Below are positions 50,358 to 61,103 of a DNA stretch of 64,000 bases, one piece after another. Position 1 is the first letter of the stretch; the number at the start of each line of letters is the position of its first letter. This stretch comes from Guyanagaster necrorhizus (lineage: Eukaryota > Basidiomycota > Agaricomycetes > Agaricales > Physalacriaceae), in the NCBI RefSeq assembly GCF_019112545.1, contig NW_025064940.1, forward strand, positions 124,001 to 188,000, written 5' to 3'. The translations under genes were made by a program, and so were the position numbers. The notes beneath the pieces were generated by a model, which ran no database searches, was not told where the DNA came from, and worked only from the letters and a program-made list of their open reading frames with translations.

Positions 50358-53029
50358 ATGGATAGCCAGTCCATGTATAGAATTGACCCCCTTAAGGGCC
50401 CAGAAAATTATCCGACATGGAAAATCAAGATGATCAATATCCTAACTGATTTAGGACTAATTGATTATGCAGATGGAAGCATTCTGGCCCCAGCAGACAT
50501 GACACTGGTGGCAGATTAGAAGAAGAGTGATAGGAAGGCTCTTTCAACAATAAGATTGCAGGTTTCAGATGGTCTGCTGGTATATATTGCTGATTCAAAG
50601 ACTTCAGCAGAAGCCTGGAAAGCTCTGAAAGATATATATGAGTCTAGGGGACCCATGGAAATTGTCCTTGTCAGAAGGAAATTCTTCAGAGCTCAGTGCA
50701 AAGAAGGAAGAAACATAGAGGAGCATATTAGGACTTTGAGGTCCTATCAGGAGGAGCTGGCATCCCTTAAGCAGAAAGTTGAGGAGGAGGACTTCTCTAT
50801 TACACTGCTTACATCACTCCCAGAATCATGGAATTCATTCATCTCATCAGTGGATACTGCTGACTTGAAAGATTCTTACAAGTTGATCTTCTGAATTCTT
50901 CAGGAGAACATCCAACTAAAGGAAAAGACTTCTGATCAGACCATGACACTTGCAGCACATGGCAAGAAGTCTAATTCAAAAGTCACATGTTATAGATATG
51001 GGGAAACTGGTCACATCAGAACAAATTGCCCAAATGGAAAGAAGAATTCTGGAAAGTCATGGAAAGAAAAGGGAAAGGGCCAGACTCAGGCACATATTGC
51101 TAAATCAGACTCAGAAGAAGATGACTATGTATTTTGTGCAACAGACATTGCACTTACCTCACTCTCAGGAGTATCATGGCTAGAGGACTCTGGCACTACC
51201 AGATATATAGTTGAAAATAGATTATATTTTTCTGACTATGTTGAAACTCCAGGACATGAAGTCATTGATGTAAGCAAATCCAAAGGCTTGGAAAGAGGAA
51301 CTGTCAAGATTAAAATGGTTGAAGGAGAAAAGATCACTCCAGTCACACTAAAGGAGTGTATCCACTGCCCTGATGCACCATTCAATCTTATGTCGATAGG
51401 GCACATTATAGATGCTGGATTTAAACTCAAATTCAAAGAGTTCAAAATGGATATTATCTCATCACATGGCAAGATAATCAGCTATAGAGATAAAATATCA
51501 AAGCTGTATAGCCTTGACATCATTGTTCCAGAAATAACTCAGGCCCATGCTATGAAATCAGCCTGATCATGGTAAAAGTGGCACAAAACATTAGGCCACT
51601 TAAACATGAGATCAGTAAAGAGACTATTTAGAAAGAAAATGGTCAAGAGGATGAATATAGATGAGTCAGCTGAGCCTCAGACAGATTGCATAGCTTGCAT
51701 AAAAGCCAAACATCATACCAAGTCATTTCTATAGGAAGCCAAAAGAGACTATACTGAAATAGGGGAAATGATATTTTTGGATCTATAGGAGCCAGCCTGA
51801 ACTCAGGGTATCCATGGTGAAAGATATTACATAAGCTTCACAGATAGAAAATCCCAGAGGACAATGCTGTATTTTTTGAAGTCAAAGCAAGATATAGAAA
51901 TTTGAAAGAAAATCCAGCAATATAAAAAATACATCAAAGTCCACAAAGGGAAGAATCTGAAGTTTATGAGGATTGACAATGGAAAGGAATATATCAATGA
52001 AGAGGTAAAGAAATACCTCCAGGACAATGGCATACAGTTGGAATTGATTGCAGCATACTCTCCATCTCAAAATAGAGTTGCTGAGAGAATAAATCAGACT
52101 CTTGTGGAGCATGCATGCATTATGCTAGAAGAACATCACTTACCGAAGTTTCTATGGCCCAAGACAGTGGCATATGCCACATATTTGAAGAACCAATCAC
52201 TAACTAGGGCTATTAAGAATGATTTAACCTCAGAAGAAGTGTTTCAGGGCATGAAACTAGATATTTCAGCACTCCAGGAATTTGGAGTAAAATGCTGGAT
52301 GTTGCAACAAAATAACAAGAGGTCAAAACTGGATCCAAAGTCAAGGGAATTTATTTTTACAGGTCTTACAGATGAATCCAGGGCCTAAAGATATTATAAC
52401 CCTCAAATCAGACAGATTCAGACCTCAAAAAATGTTATATTCTCTGAAAGCAACACTATAGAGCCTATAGACACTGACTATGTAGTCTTCCACCCTTTGT
52501 CACTCGAGAGAGAGTCAGAGAGCAAAGTCAAGCAGACTCTGGATGGAAATAATGGCATTTCAGATAATTTTGTAGATGCCAGAAATGCTGAACCAAAAGG
52601 AGAAATAGCCTCTGATGTGTTATCAATCAAATCAAAGTTCTCAATATGGCATGGAAAAATGATTGAGCCATGCAACAAATCAGCCTGGATTGCATCAAAG
52701 ACCCAACTGAGTTACCAGACACTTCATAACCCAAGTGCATGAGCTGTGAAAACATCAGAACAATAGCATACCTCAGAAGAGTCATCTTTGGAAGCTATAA
52801 ATGTTGCAATAGACTATGCATGCATTGGAGAAACTGCAGACAATCTCAGTGATGAGTCATTAAGCCTTGAAAAAGCCAAGACAAGGCACATGGTAGCTGG
52901 AAGAATTACCCAAAGACAGATCACTTGTAGATTGCAAGTGGACTTACAGATTGAAAAGAGATGGTGATAGGAAAATCACCAGATACAAGGTCAGACTTGT
53001 TGCAAAAGGATTTTCACAGGTACCCAGCA
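50358..53029 (+). pseudogene. Copia copy 1 gag-pol, 5' part: gag, protease, integrase, start of RT
   Basis: From ATG 50358 one frame runs to the gypsy insertion, broken only by stops. Gag (50358-50940) reads GPENYPTWKIKMINILTDLG. The zinc knuckle is CYRYGETGHIRTNC, with the second Cys changed to Tyr. Protease has WLEDSGTTRYIV. The pre-integrase zinc part reads WHKTLGHLNMRSVKRL (about 51580-51620), the integrase core has RIDNGKEYINEEV (51966 on) and YSPSQNRVAERINQTLVEH, and reverse transcriptase begins CKWTYRLKRDGDRKITRYKV before 53029. Stops at 50518, 50892, 51564 and others mean it is not translatable as one protein. Confidence 0.9.
53025..53029. repeat. Target duplication CAGCA, left side
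   Basis: CAGCA directly before the gypsy 5' LTR is repeated at 61104-61108 directly after the 3' LTR. The uninterrupted copia copy 2 carries CAGCA once at the same site (63369-63373 region, minus strand). Confidence 0.95.
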
Positions 53030-53456
53030 TGTTACGATTTCTGCCTAAAACTTGCCCTTTAACCCCTATTTATGCTTAGTCAGACTATGGTGAGAAGAGA
53101 TTGGTCAGCACAAGGGACTTATTCTCTGGTCGTATACGACAACGCTTGACGACACAAAGCCGCCCTTTTATGTACAACAACGATGCCCAAGGACAATGGG
53201 CACCATGGACACAAGTCGATACAATAAGTAGTAGTATTTTTAACATCACACAAACAGTATTTAAGGCTCGTAGCTCTCGCTGGAGAAACCCAGCTTCAAG
53301 CTAAAGTTTATACACTACCATTCTACTCTCGAGCTGAACACATCAGTCTTGTGCCACACCGCAGGAGATCAGTAACGTGGACTCGATTATTCACCCGAAG
53401 TGCGAGGTGTAATCGTTTATCATGTGATTAACTGCATGTGACGCTTGGGCTTAACA
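53030..53456 (+). repeat. Gypsy 5' LTR
   Basis: Starts TGTTACGATT, ends GGGCTTAACA. TATTTAA at 53258-53264 is a likely TATA box; the likely RNA start is about 53292. Confidence 0.95.
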
Positions 53457-53457
53457 A

Positions 53458-53470
53458 TTAGCTTGAAGCT
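53458..53470 (+). promoter_or_regulatory. Gypsy primer site, complementary to the LTR near the RNA start
   Basis: TTAGCTTGAAGCT is the exact reverse complement of AGCTTCAAGCTAA at 53292-53304 in the LTR, 34 bases after the TATA box. This is the arrangement of Tf1/sushi-type elements, where the RNA 5' end folds back and primes reverse transcription itself. Confidence 0.7.
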
Positions 53471-53714
53471 TCCTCCTTCCCTTTCTCAAGCCCAATTGTG
53501 CTGAGAAACCGAATGATTCCAGCTATGACCCATGACCTAAACCACGACTTCTTTGAGCTAATAGCTTCCATCATCAGAATGCTGCTCAGCCTTCTAGCCA
53601 TCATCACTTGTTGCCAAGGGCGACAATCAATCACCACTTGGATTGTCAGGCACTACCAAGCTTTTCAGCAGATTCAACATATCCTTCAAAACGTAACCTC
53701 AGACCTCCCTCTCC

Positions 53715-55520
53715 ATGACATCCTCCCCTCCGTCAGAACGACCTTCCAGCCAGAGGAGTTTCCCGTACCAGAAGCCGGGCATAGCCGCCAGGATATGGGG
53801 AGCCCTCAAGAAGAAGAAGGACACTGATACCCTCCTCGACGACCTGACAGCAGAAACCAGGACCATAACCTCACAGGGTTCCGAAACCCATAGACCACGA
53901 CGGTCCCCCAGGTCGCCCAGGAGATCCCCCACAATCTTCCTCCAGTCCCCAGTAACCCTTCCATCGCCTCTCGCACCCCAGGGATTGGAAACCACACTCA
54001 GGACTCCCGTGATGCCTCTCGGGTGGCTTTGAGAACCAGGACTTCCCCCAACCCGCCCCGAGACCCCCTCTACGAGCCCACCGAGCCGAACTCCGACTCC
54101 AGCAGGTCCGTCAGCAGGCTGGGGGTCGAGAATCCCCATGGCAGGACCATACACCCTGACTATGCCAACGTCGAAATTGCCATCTCGGCAGCCGGAGACC
54201 CATACCGACACCTCCACATCGGGAGTGAGCCAGAAGTCGGCACTGCCAGCGAAAGAGGGAGGATTGCAAGAGACAGGATCATCTGGAGGGTATTCCTGGA
54301 TTGGGACCTTACCGTCCCATTCGATTATGACAGCGCACTACGACAGCAGCAGCAGGCCCAGCAGCGCAGAACAGAGGAAGAACGAGCATGAGAAGAGCTC
54401 GCCGAGTACACACAGGAACAGGCCCAGCGGGAGTATGAGGAAGCCGAGTACGACCAACAGAGGCGAGCAAGAAGGAGACGAGAAGAGGCAGAGAGGATGG
54501 GCTCCGCCTCCCCCACAGGATATGGGCTCCGGTCCTCAGGGTCTGAGTCTCCCTTTAGAGAGCCACACTCTGACGAGGATCTCTGGGCTGGACCAGGAAG
54601 CCCCGTCACCAGAAGCGAAGCTGAGAGGAGGGGAAGAAGACCTTCCCCTCCAGACCTACAGTATTCCAGCAGAACAGACACCATCGCATCCGACGCCGAC
54701 TCCGTACTCGACGCCTACAGGCTCTGAGTACCCGACAATGCCCACGTCTCTGACCTCGCCCTCCGACGATTTCTCAGAAGTCGGGTTGTCCACTAGTTCC
54801 TTCTTCCGGAGTTCTACAGAAACTTCGGCCTCTATAGCAAAGAACTGGAGAGAGCAAGAACAGCAGGCGGAACAAGGTACTACAGAGTCTCACCCATACC
54901 AGTCCAGCGAACCAATGAGAACGGCGCAGAACCCAGTAACCCCGGGGGGCTCTCCATCGACACTGTGACTCAAGCCCCTCGCCTCCGCCCAGCTCGCAGG
55001 CTCCCTCCTAGGGGAGGACAGCGAGGACAGCGAGGACAGTGAGGACAACGGGGAGGGCGAGAAAGGGCCCTTTGACCCCCGACACTTTATGACATATGCA
55101 GGACAGCGGCCAGATGAAGAAGCATTGAGGGAAGAAATTGAGAGGAGCAGGCAGAAGGAATACACAGAGTTGTATGAGCAGGGGATGCTTTTCTTATGGG
55201 GAGACGCCCACTGGTTGGCGACTCCCCTTGGACTTGAATATCAATACACAGACTCAATGGAACGAAAAAGAATTTTACAGTATGCCGCGACGGAATACAC
55301 CTGGAAGGAGTATGGGCGCCGACATCCCGAGGATCCGCTCAGGTCGATGCCCCCATTCCAACCACAAACAAGCGTCCAGCCGTTACCATGAACCCCACCT
55401 GTCGCACCAAAAAGGGCTGTGTACACGGCACCCTCGGCCCGAAGCATAGCCGGGTATAGCCAACGATCCGCCCCGAGTACGGCTTCTCGGCTTACCCAAA
55501 CCCGAAAGCGCTCTGGTGAC
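53715..55520 (+). pseudogene. Upstream coding region of the gypsy element, Pro/Ser/Glu-rich
   Basis: Between the primer site and the recognisable gag lie open frames in two phases. One (54023-54391, continuing after a TGA to 54727) reads a charged helix (YTQEQAQREYEEAEYDQQRR). The other, in phase with gag (53715-54032, 54138-54968, 55089-55391), is Pro/Ser/Thr-rich and then reads an acidic repeat (EDSEDSEDSEDNGEGEK) and a folded-looking part (REEIERSRQKEYTELYEQ, GRRHPEDPLR). It is probably an N-terminal extension of gag or an extra protein, now broken by stops and perhaps a frameshift. Family not recognised. Confidence 0.55.
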
Positions 55521-55524
55521 AGCT

Positions 55525-56750
55525 GAGTTGCAGACTTCCGAAACCCATGGACTGGGAAGGGAAGCAGACTATTGGGAGCACAGCCCCCTGCCGATGAAGC
55601 CGGACCCAGCAGAAAGGGGAAGGAACCGGCCCAGGACGACCCAGAAGCTACATGCCTGGGATTTACAATTCGAGATGGGGTTATTGTCCACATCCAGGAA
55701 CCCAAGGGAAGCCCTGTCGCCGACGACCACTCCCTACACTCCTTCCCAGGGCCGCCTATTGAATGGCGACGACCTCCTTTTGACGAGTGGCCCAACCCCA
55801 TGGGGGCACTTCCAGAAAATGCCCAAGTCCTCCAATGCCGCCCAGACCTCCTCCGAAAGCCCTGCCCCTTTAAAGGGGCCTCGGACGACATCGACCGATT
55901 CCTGGTCGACTGTGAACAATATTTCGAGGCATACGTCGGGTATCTCGGGACCGACATGAACAAGGTCGCGTTCGCCGCCTCGTACCTGGAAGAGAAGGCC
56001 AAGACCTGGTGGATCTTGATCTCGCCAAACTTCCGATCCAGCACCAGGAATCACTACCGGTATCCTTCCTGGGTGGTCTTCAAACAAATGCTAAACGACA
56101 AATTTATTGACCCGGCGGTACAGGAGGTGCATAAACAAAAGATCAAGGAGTACAAGATGGCGGATAAAGCGGCGACGGACTACTTCGATGAACTCGAGAG
56201 ATTGGCCAAGCTTGCCGGCATCAGGGAAGATATCGGCAACACCAGTAGGATGGTCGAGGCCCTCAAAAGGGGTGTCCCCTCCTCTTACATCACTATGATT
56301 TCGGCAATCGGCGTCAAAGAACTGATGCCGATTGGCTACGACGAATGGAAGGAACGAATCACAGAGATGTACAAGGAACGGCAAAGGCAGAAAGCGGAAT
56401 CGATGACCTTCCAGGACACTCCCCGGAAGCAGAACCCACCAACCCCGAACAAGCCGGGGACAACTGCCGGGAAACCACAGGAAACCCCGACGACCTCTCC
56501 ATCATATGAGATGCAGAAGACAGGTACTGGTGTCACCTACACTGGGAGTGGAAGGCCGATGGACATTGATCGCATGAAGAAAGAAGGGAAGTGTTTTAAT
56601 TGCGGACAGAAAGGGCACATGGCAAAAGATTGCCCGAAGAAAAAGAGAACCCGCGAGGACATTCGGGCACAGATTGCCGAATTACAAAAAGAGGACGAAG
56701 AACTAGGGAAAGAGACCAAAGTGGAGGAGGTAAAAGAGGGGGCCGACTAG
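55525..56750 (+). CDS. Gypsy gag polyprotein
   Basis: The open frame has the retrotransposon gag core (GASDDIDRFLVDCEQYFEAY, EEKAKTWWILISPNF), a coiled linker, and one CCHC zinc knuckle (CFNCGQKGHMAKDC, 56593-56634) followed by an acidic tail. It packages the element RNA. No ATG lies at the start of the open stretch, so translation must come from upstream coding sequence or from an unusual start. It ends at TAG 56748-56750, about 150 bases into the overlap with the pol frame. Confidence 0.85.
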
Positions 56751-59158
56751 TGCGCAATTTCACTAGGTCGGCCAAACAAGTTCATGGTGTGCCTATCCCA
56801 GCTGCTAGTTGGACTGATAGTATTTCTATAGTTACTCCTATGCCTATGTACGCAGCGCATTCGAATATACCTGCAGTTGACACACACACCAAAGAATTGC
56901 AAACACCAACTCAAACACCTATGGGCCGAACAGGGGCAGCGGGCCCTAATGCTTGGCTAAAACCCTTCGACACTGAATGGACTTGGAGAGCCATCAGAGA
57001 AGCCAAGGACGAGGCAACGGCAAAAGCCATACTCAGGAATTGGATACATCGGACCAGAGCAGAAGAAGTAGTCGACGAGGTGATTGAAGGACTAAAGAAG
57101 GCAGAAAGGTGTCGAGCACTAGAATGGCTTGACGAACTCCGAGGGCCCCAACGGTTCGTCCGACGAACCAAGGCGACGGGACAGGATCTTATCATAAAAG
57201 CACGGATCGAAACACTGACCAACCAGACCACGCATGAAGTAACCATGCTCGTGGACAGCGGATGCACCGGAAGCTCGATCAATCGAGCCTTCATGGAGAA
57301 GCATCACATTCTGACCCACACTACGGCTGCCTCAATTCCAGTCTACAATGCCGATGGAACAAAGAACCAGGCCGGATCCATTACCGAATTCGTCGAACTT
57401 TGCTTAACCATCGGAGACCATGCTGAGCGAATCGACCTTGCGGTTACAGATCTAGGGACCAAGGAAGTCTTCCTTGGACATGACTGGCTGATATGGCATA
57501 ACCCACTCATTAACTGGAAAACCAGTCAGATCACGTTCGCCAGGTGCAGGTGTCGAAAAATCCCATTCGAACTACCAGACGAAGATCCCGATGACCGCTG
57601 GAATGAGGAAATGGAGGATGGAGAAACTATTCTGGCAGTGGATATACAGCAGGAAGTACACCTTCGAGCTGTACACCACGCCAATAATCTGGCCGCCCAG
57701 GCCAATCAGCAAAAGGAGGAAAGGACCTTTGAGGAGATGGTCCCTTCATGGGCATGGGACTACCAAGACCTATTCACCAAAGAAAACTTTGACGAACTAC
57801 CCAAACCAAAACCATGGGACCACGCCATAGAACTGATTCCGAACGTAAATGCCAACCTTGACTGCAAAACCTACCCACTCAGTAGTACCAAGCAGCAAGA
57901 GCTGGACAGATTCCTCGATGAGAACCTGTCCAGTGGACGAATCCGAGCATCCAAATCCCCTATGGCCTCACTATTCTTCTTCGTCAAGAAGAAGGATGGG
58001 AAGCTCAGACCCATCCAAGACTATCGGAAGCTCAATGAGATGACTATCAAGAACCATTACCCCCTTCCCCTAATCTCCAAACTGATGGATAAACTTCGGG
58101 GGGCCAAGTACTATACCAAGCTGGATGTACGGTGGGGGTACAACAATGTCCGTATCAAAGAAGGTGATGAGTGGAAGGTGGCCTTCAGGACTAACCGGGG
58201 ACTCTTCGAACCCACAGTAATGTTCTTTGGTCTCACAAATTCTCCGGCAACTTTCCAGTGGATGATGAACGATATATTTAAAGACCTCATCGCCACCGGA
58301 AAAGTCACCATATACCTCGACGACATCTTAATTATGTCCAAGACGAAGGAGGAGCACCGAACCCTAGTCCGGAAGGTACTCGGACTCATGAGGCAGCATA
58401 AACTCTTTCTCAAAGCCAAGAAATGCAAGTTTGAAACCACGGAAACCGAATACCTTGGGGTCATCATTGCAGAAGGAAGCATTCGAATGGACCCTGTAAA
58501 GGTTAAATGGGTGGCGGAGTGGCCAGAGCCAACAAAGAAAAAGGAGCTCCAGTCTTTCCTCGGTTTCACAAACTTCTACCGACGATTCATACGGGACTAC
58601 AGCAAGGTCGTCCGACCCATGATGCAGCTAACTGGCAATGCCCCCTGGACCTGGGGATTATCCCAACAGACGGCATTCGAGGACCTCAAACGGCGGTTAG
58701 CTGAGGATGTAGTACTCGCTATACCAACAAATGACGGAAGGTTCAGGGTAGAGGCAGACTCCAGCGAAGGCGCCATTGGCGCTGTTCTATCCCAGGAACA
58801 GGAGGGGAGATGGCAGCCAGTCGCATTCCTCTCCAAGGCACTATCGACCACGGAGAGGAACTACGAAATCTACGACAAGGAGCTACTCACCATCATGCTA
58901 GCCCTCGAAGAGTGGCAGCACTACTTGATTGGGGCCGTGGAGACTTTTGAAATATGGACGGATCATCAGAACCTACGATACTTCTGCCAACCACAGAAGC
59001 TAAATCGACGACAAGCACGGTGGGTTACTGAGTTAACCCAATATCAATACACGCTCCATCACAAGCCGGGTACTGCCAATAAAAAGGCAGACCTGCTAAG
59101 CCGAAGGGCCAATCATGATCAGGGGGGAGGAGACAATGAGGGAGTAGTAATTCTCTGA
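56700..59158 (+). CDS. Gypsy pol, first part: protease, reverse transcriptase, RNase H
   Basis: The pol frame lies -1 relative to gag and overlaps its end, so ribosomal frameshifting is the likely route. Seen: aspartic protease TMLVDSGCTGSSINRAF-type motif (MLVDSGCTGSS, near 57246), RT FFVKKKDGKLRPIQDYRKLN (57979-58035), TKLDVRWGYNNVRIKEGD (motif A; the usual Asp-Val-Arg), YLDDILIMS (motif C, near 58313), FLGFTNFYRRFIRDYSK, and RNase H with VEADSSEGAIGAVLSQ, EIYDKELLTIMLALEEW and WTDHQNLRYF. It ends at a TGA (59156-59158) in front of the integrase part, which continues in the same frame. Confidence 0.9.
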
Positions 59159-60643
59159 CCCGAACATTTCCGTACCATGATCATGCCAACAGAAGCCGAG
59201 ATCCACGAACGGATCAAGAGTGCAATCCGAGACCCTCATAAATGGGATCAACGGATCGCTCCCTCTCTGAATCACGAACAGGGATTGACAATGGAAGGGG
59301 GAATGATCCGGTACGATGGAAGAATCTACATCCCCCACGAACCCCATCTCTGTGGGGAAATAATCTCACAATACCATGACCACGCAACAGCAGGACACCT
59401 GGGTATAGCAAAGACAAAGGAGTTGGTGTTACGAGAATATTGGTGGCCGAAACTCGACAAGGATATCACAAACTATGTCAAAGCATGCGAAACATGCCAA
59501 AGGGGAAAGTCATCAACTCAACCCCGAGCTGCACCCCTATACCCAAACGAAATCCCTAATGCCCCATGGACTCACATATCTGTCGACATGATTACGGGGC
59601 TACCAGAAAGTCAAGGGTATGATGCCATCATCGTCATCGTCGACCGATTCTCGAAAGCCATCATACCGATCGCCTGTTCTATGGAGCTTACCTCCGAAGG
59701 GTGGGCTAAAATCCTCAGGGATGAAGTCTATGCAAAACATGAGATGCCACAGGTCGTCATCTCCGATCGGGGCCCTCAGTTCGTCTCGAAATTTATGACT
59801 GACCTATACCGGCTCCTTAACATTTGTCAAAACGCATCAACTGCATATCATCCCCAAACTGATGGACAGACTGAATGGGTCAATCAGGAGGTGGAGAAAT
59901 ACTTACGGTTGTTCATCAACTACCACCAGGACGACTGGACTGAATGGTTAGCCCTTGCGGCATTCCAACATAATAATCACGTCCACTCCGCAACTGAAAA
60001 AACACCATTCTTTATCAACCACGGCCGTCACCCCCACCTCTCTCAAAAAACTCAACTACAGGCCTCTACCCCGGCCTCCAAAGACTTCACTACTACCATG
60101 CAAACAATACACTCCGAAACCAAAGCCGCCCTTGAAAAGGCAGCAGCTACGATGAAAAAACAGTATGACAAACACAGGAAACCGTCCCATAACTATGCCG
60201 TCAACGACCATGTATGGCTTGACACAACAAACCTTCATCTCCCACGACCAAAGCGAAAGCTGGCCGATAAACGCACCGGCCCCTTTCCCATCCTTGCTAA
60301 AGTCGGCTTCGCCACTTACAAACTAAAGCTGCTGAACTCCTGGAAAGTTCACGACGTGTTCAACGAAAACCTGTTGACACCCTTTATCACACCCGCATTT
60401 CCGAACCAACAGAAGCCGCCACCACCCCCTCCAGACCTTATCAATAATGAAGAACATTATGAAGTCGACCAAGTCCTCAACCATAAACTGCGCAAAATTA
60501 AAGCACGGGGTGACGGCATGACGACAACTGTTGATTATCTCATAAGTTGGAAAGGTTACGGACCAGAATCTAATCAATGGGTCAACGAAAAACACATGTC
60601 GGCAGACCAAGCTATACGGGACTATGAACTATCCCTTAATTAA
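59159..60643 (+). CDS. Gypsy pol, second part: integrase with chromodomain
   Basis: In the same frame as the first part and separated from it only by one TGA. Zinc-binding HHCC domain (HDHATAGHLGIAK then CETCQRGK, 59378-59510), DDE core (Asp in SVDMITGLPES, Asp in VVISDRGPQFV, Glu in TDGQTEWVNQEVEKYL), a C-terminal domain (LADKRTGPFPILAKVG) and a chromodomain (EEHYEVDQVLNHKLRKIKAR, VDYLISWKGYGPESNQWVNE) that should direct insertion to marked chromatin. A Met at 59177 could start a separate protein. About 495 residues, all key residues present. Confidence 0.92.
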   Translation, partial: PEHFRTMIMPTEAEIHERIKSAIRDPHKWDQRIAPSLNHEQGLTMEGGMIRYDGRIYIPHEPHLCGEIISQYHDHATAGHLGIAKTKELVLREYWWPKLDKDITNYVKACETCQRGKSSTQPRAAPLYPNEIPNAPWTHISVDMITGLPESQGYDAIIVIVDRFSKAIIPIACSMELTSEGWAKILRDEVYAKHEMPQVVISDRGPQFVSKFMTDLYRLLNICQNASTAYHPQTDGQTEWVNQEVEKYLRLFINYHQDDWTEWLALAAFQHNNHVHSATEKTPFFINHGRHPHLSQKTQLQASTPASKDFTTTMQTIHSETKAALEKAAATMKKQYDKHRKPSHNYAVNDHVWLDTTNLHLPRPKRKLADKRTGPFPILAKVGFATYKLKLLNSWKVHDVFNENLLTPFITPAFPNQQKPPPPPPDLINNEEHYEVDQVLNHKLRKIKARGDGMTTTVDYLISWKGYGPESNQWVNEKHMSADQAIRDYELSLN

Positions 60644-60663
60644 GCCATCAGGACGATGGTCTT

Positions 60664-60673
60664 AAGGAGGGGG
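60664..60673 (+). promoter_or_regulatory. Gypsy polypurine tract
   Basis: AAGGAGGGGG directly before the 3' LTR (TAA spacer) is the plus-strand primer; identical to the one at 1114-1123. Confidence 0.85.
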
Positions 60674-60676
60674 TAA

Positions 60677-61103
60677 TGTTACGATTTCTGCCTAAAACTT
60701 GCCCTTTAACCCCTATTTACGCTTAGTCAGACCATGGTGAGAAGAGATTGGTCAGCACAAGGGACTTATTCTCTGGTCGTATACAACAACGCTTGATGAC
60801 ACAAAGCCGCCCTTTTATGTACAACAACGATGCCCAAGGACAACAGGCACCATGGACACAAGTCGATACAATAAGTAGTAGTATTTTTAACATCACACGA
60901 ACAGTATTTAAGGCTCGTAGCTCTCGCTGGAGAAACCCAGCTTCAAGCTAAAGTTTATACACTACCATTCTACTCTCAAGCTGAACACATCAGTCTTGTG
61001 CCACACCGCAGGAGATCAGTAACGTGGACTCGATTATTCACCCGAAGTGCGAGGTGTAATCGTTTATCATGTGATTAACTGCACGTGACGCTTGGGCTTA
61101 ACA
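60677..61103 (+). repeat. Gypsy 3' LTR
   Basis: 427 bases, about 98% identical to the 5' LTR. Followed by target duplication CAGCA (61104-61108). Confidence 0.95.

Larger units (their letters stand above)
53030..61103 (+). mobile_element. Ty3/gypsy chromovirus, near-complete, inserted in copia copy 1
   Basis: 8,074 bases with two 427-base LTRs, a 5-base target duplication, a self-complementary primer site, gag with zinc knuckle, and pol in the order protease, reverse transcriptase, RNase H, integrase, chromodomain. It is CpG-normal, in contrast to the copia sequence around it. The LTRs differ at about 9 sites, all transitions, so the insertion is fairly recent. A single TGA divides pol. A related but older copy forms the left end of the window. 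Confidence 0.97.

Noticed and set aside
53715..54217. Long minus-strand frame in the gypsy leader
   Set aside because: It is the complement of the biased Pro/Ser-rich plus-strand coding region; the element is read on the plus strand throughout.
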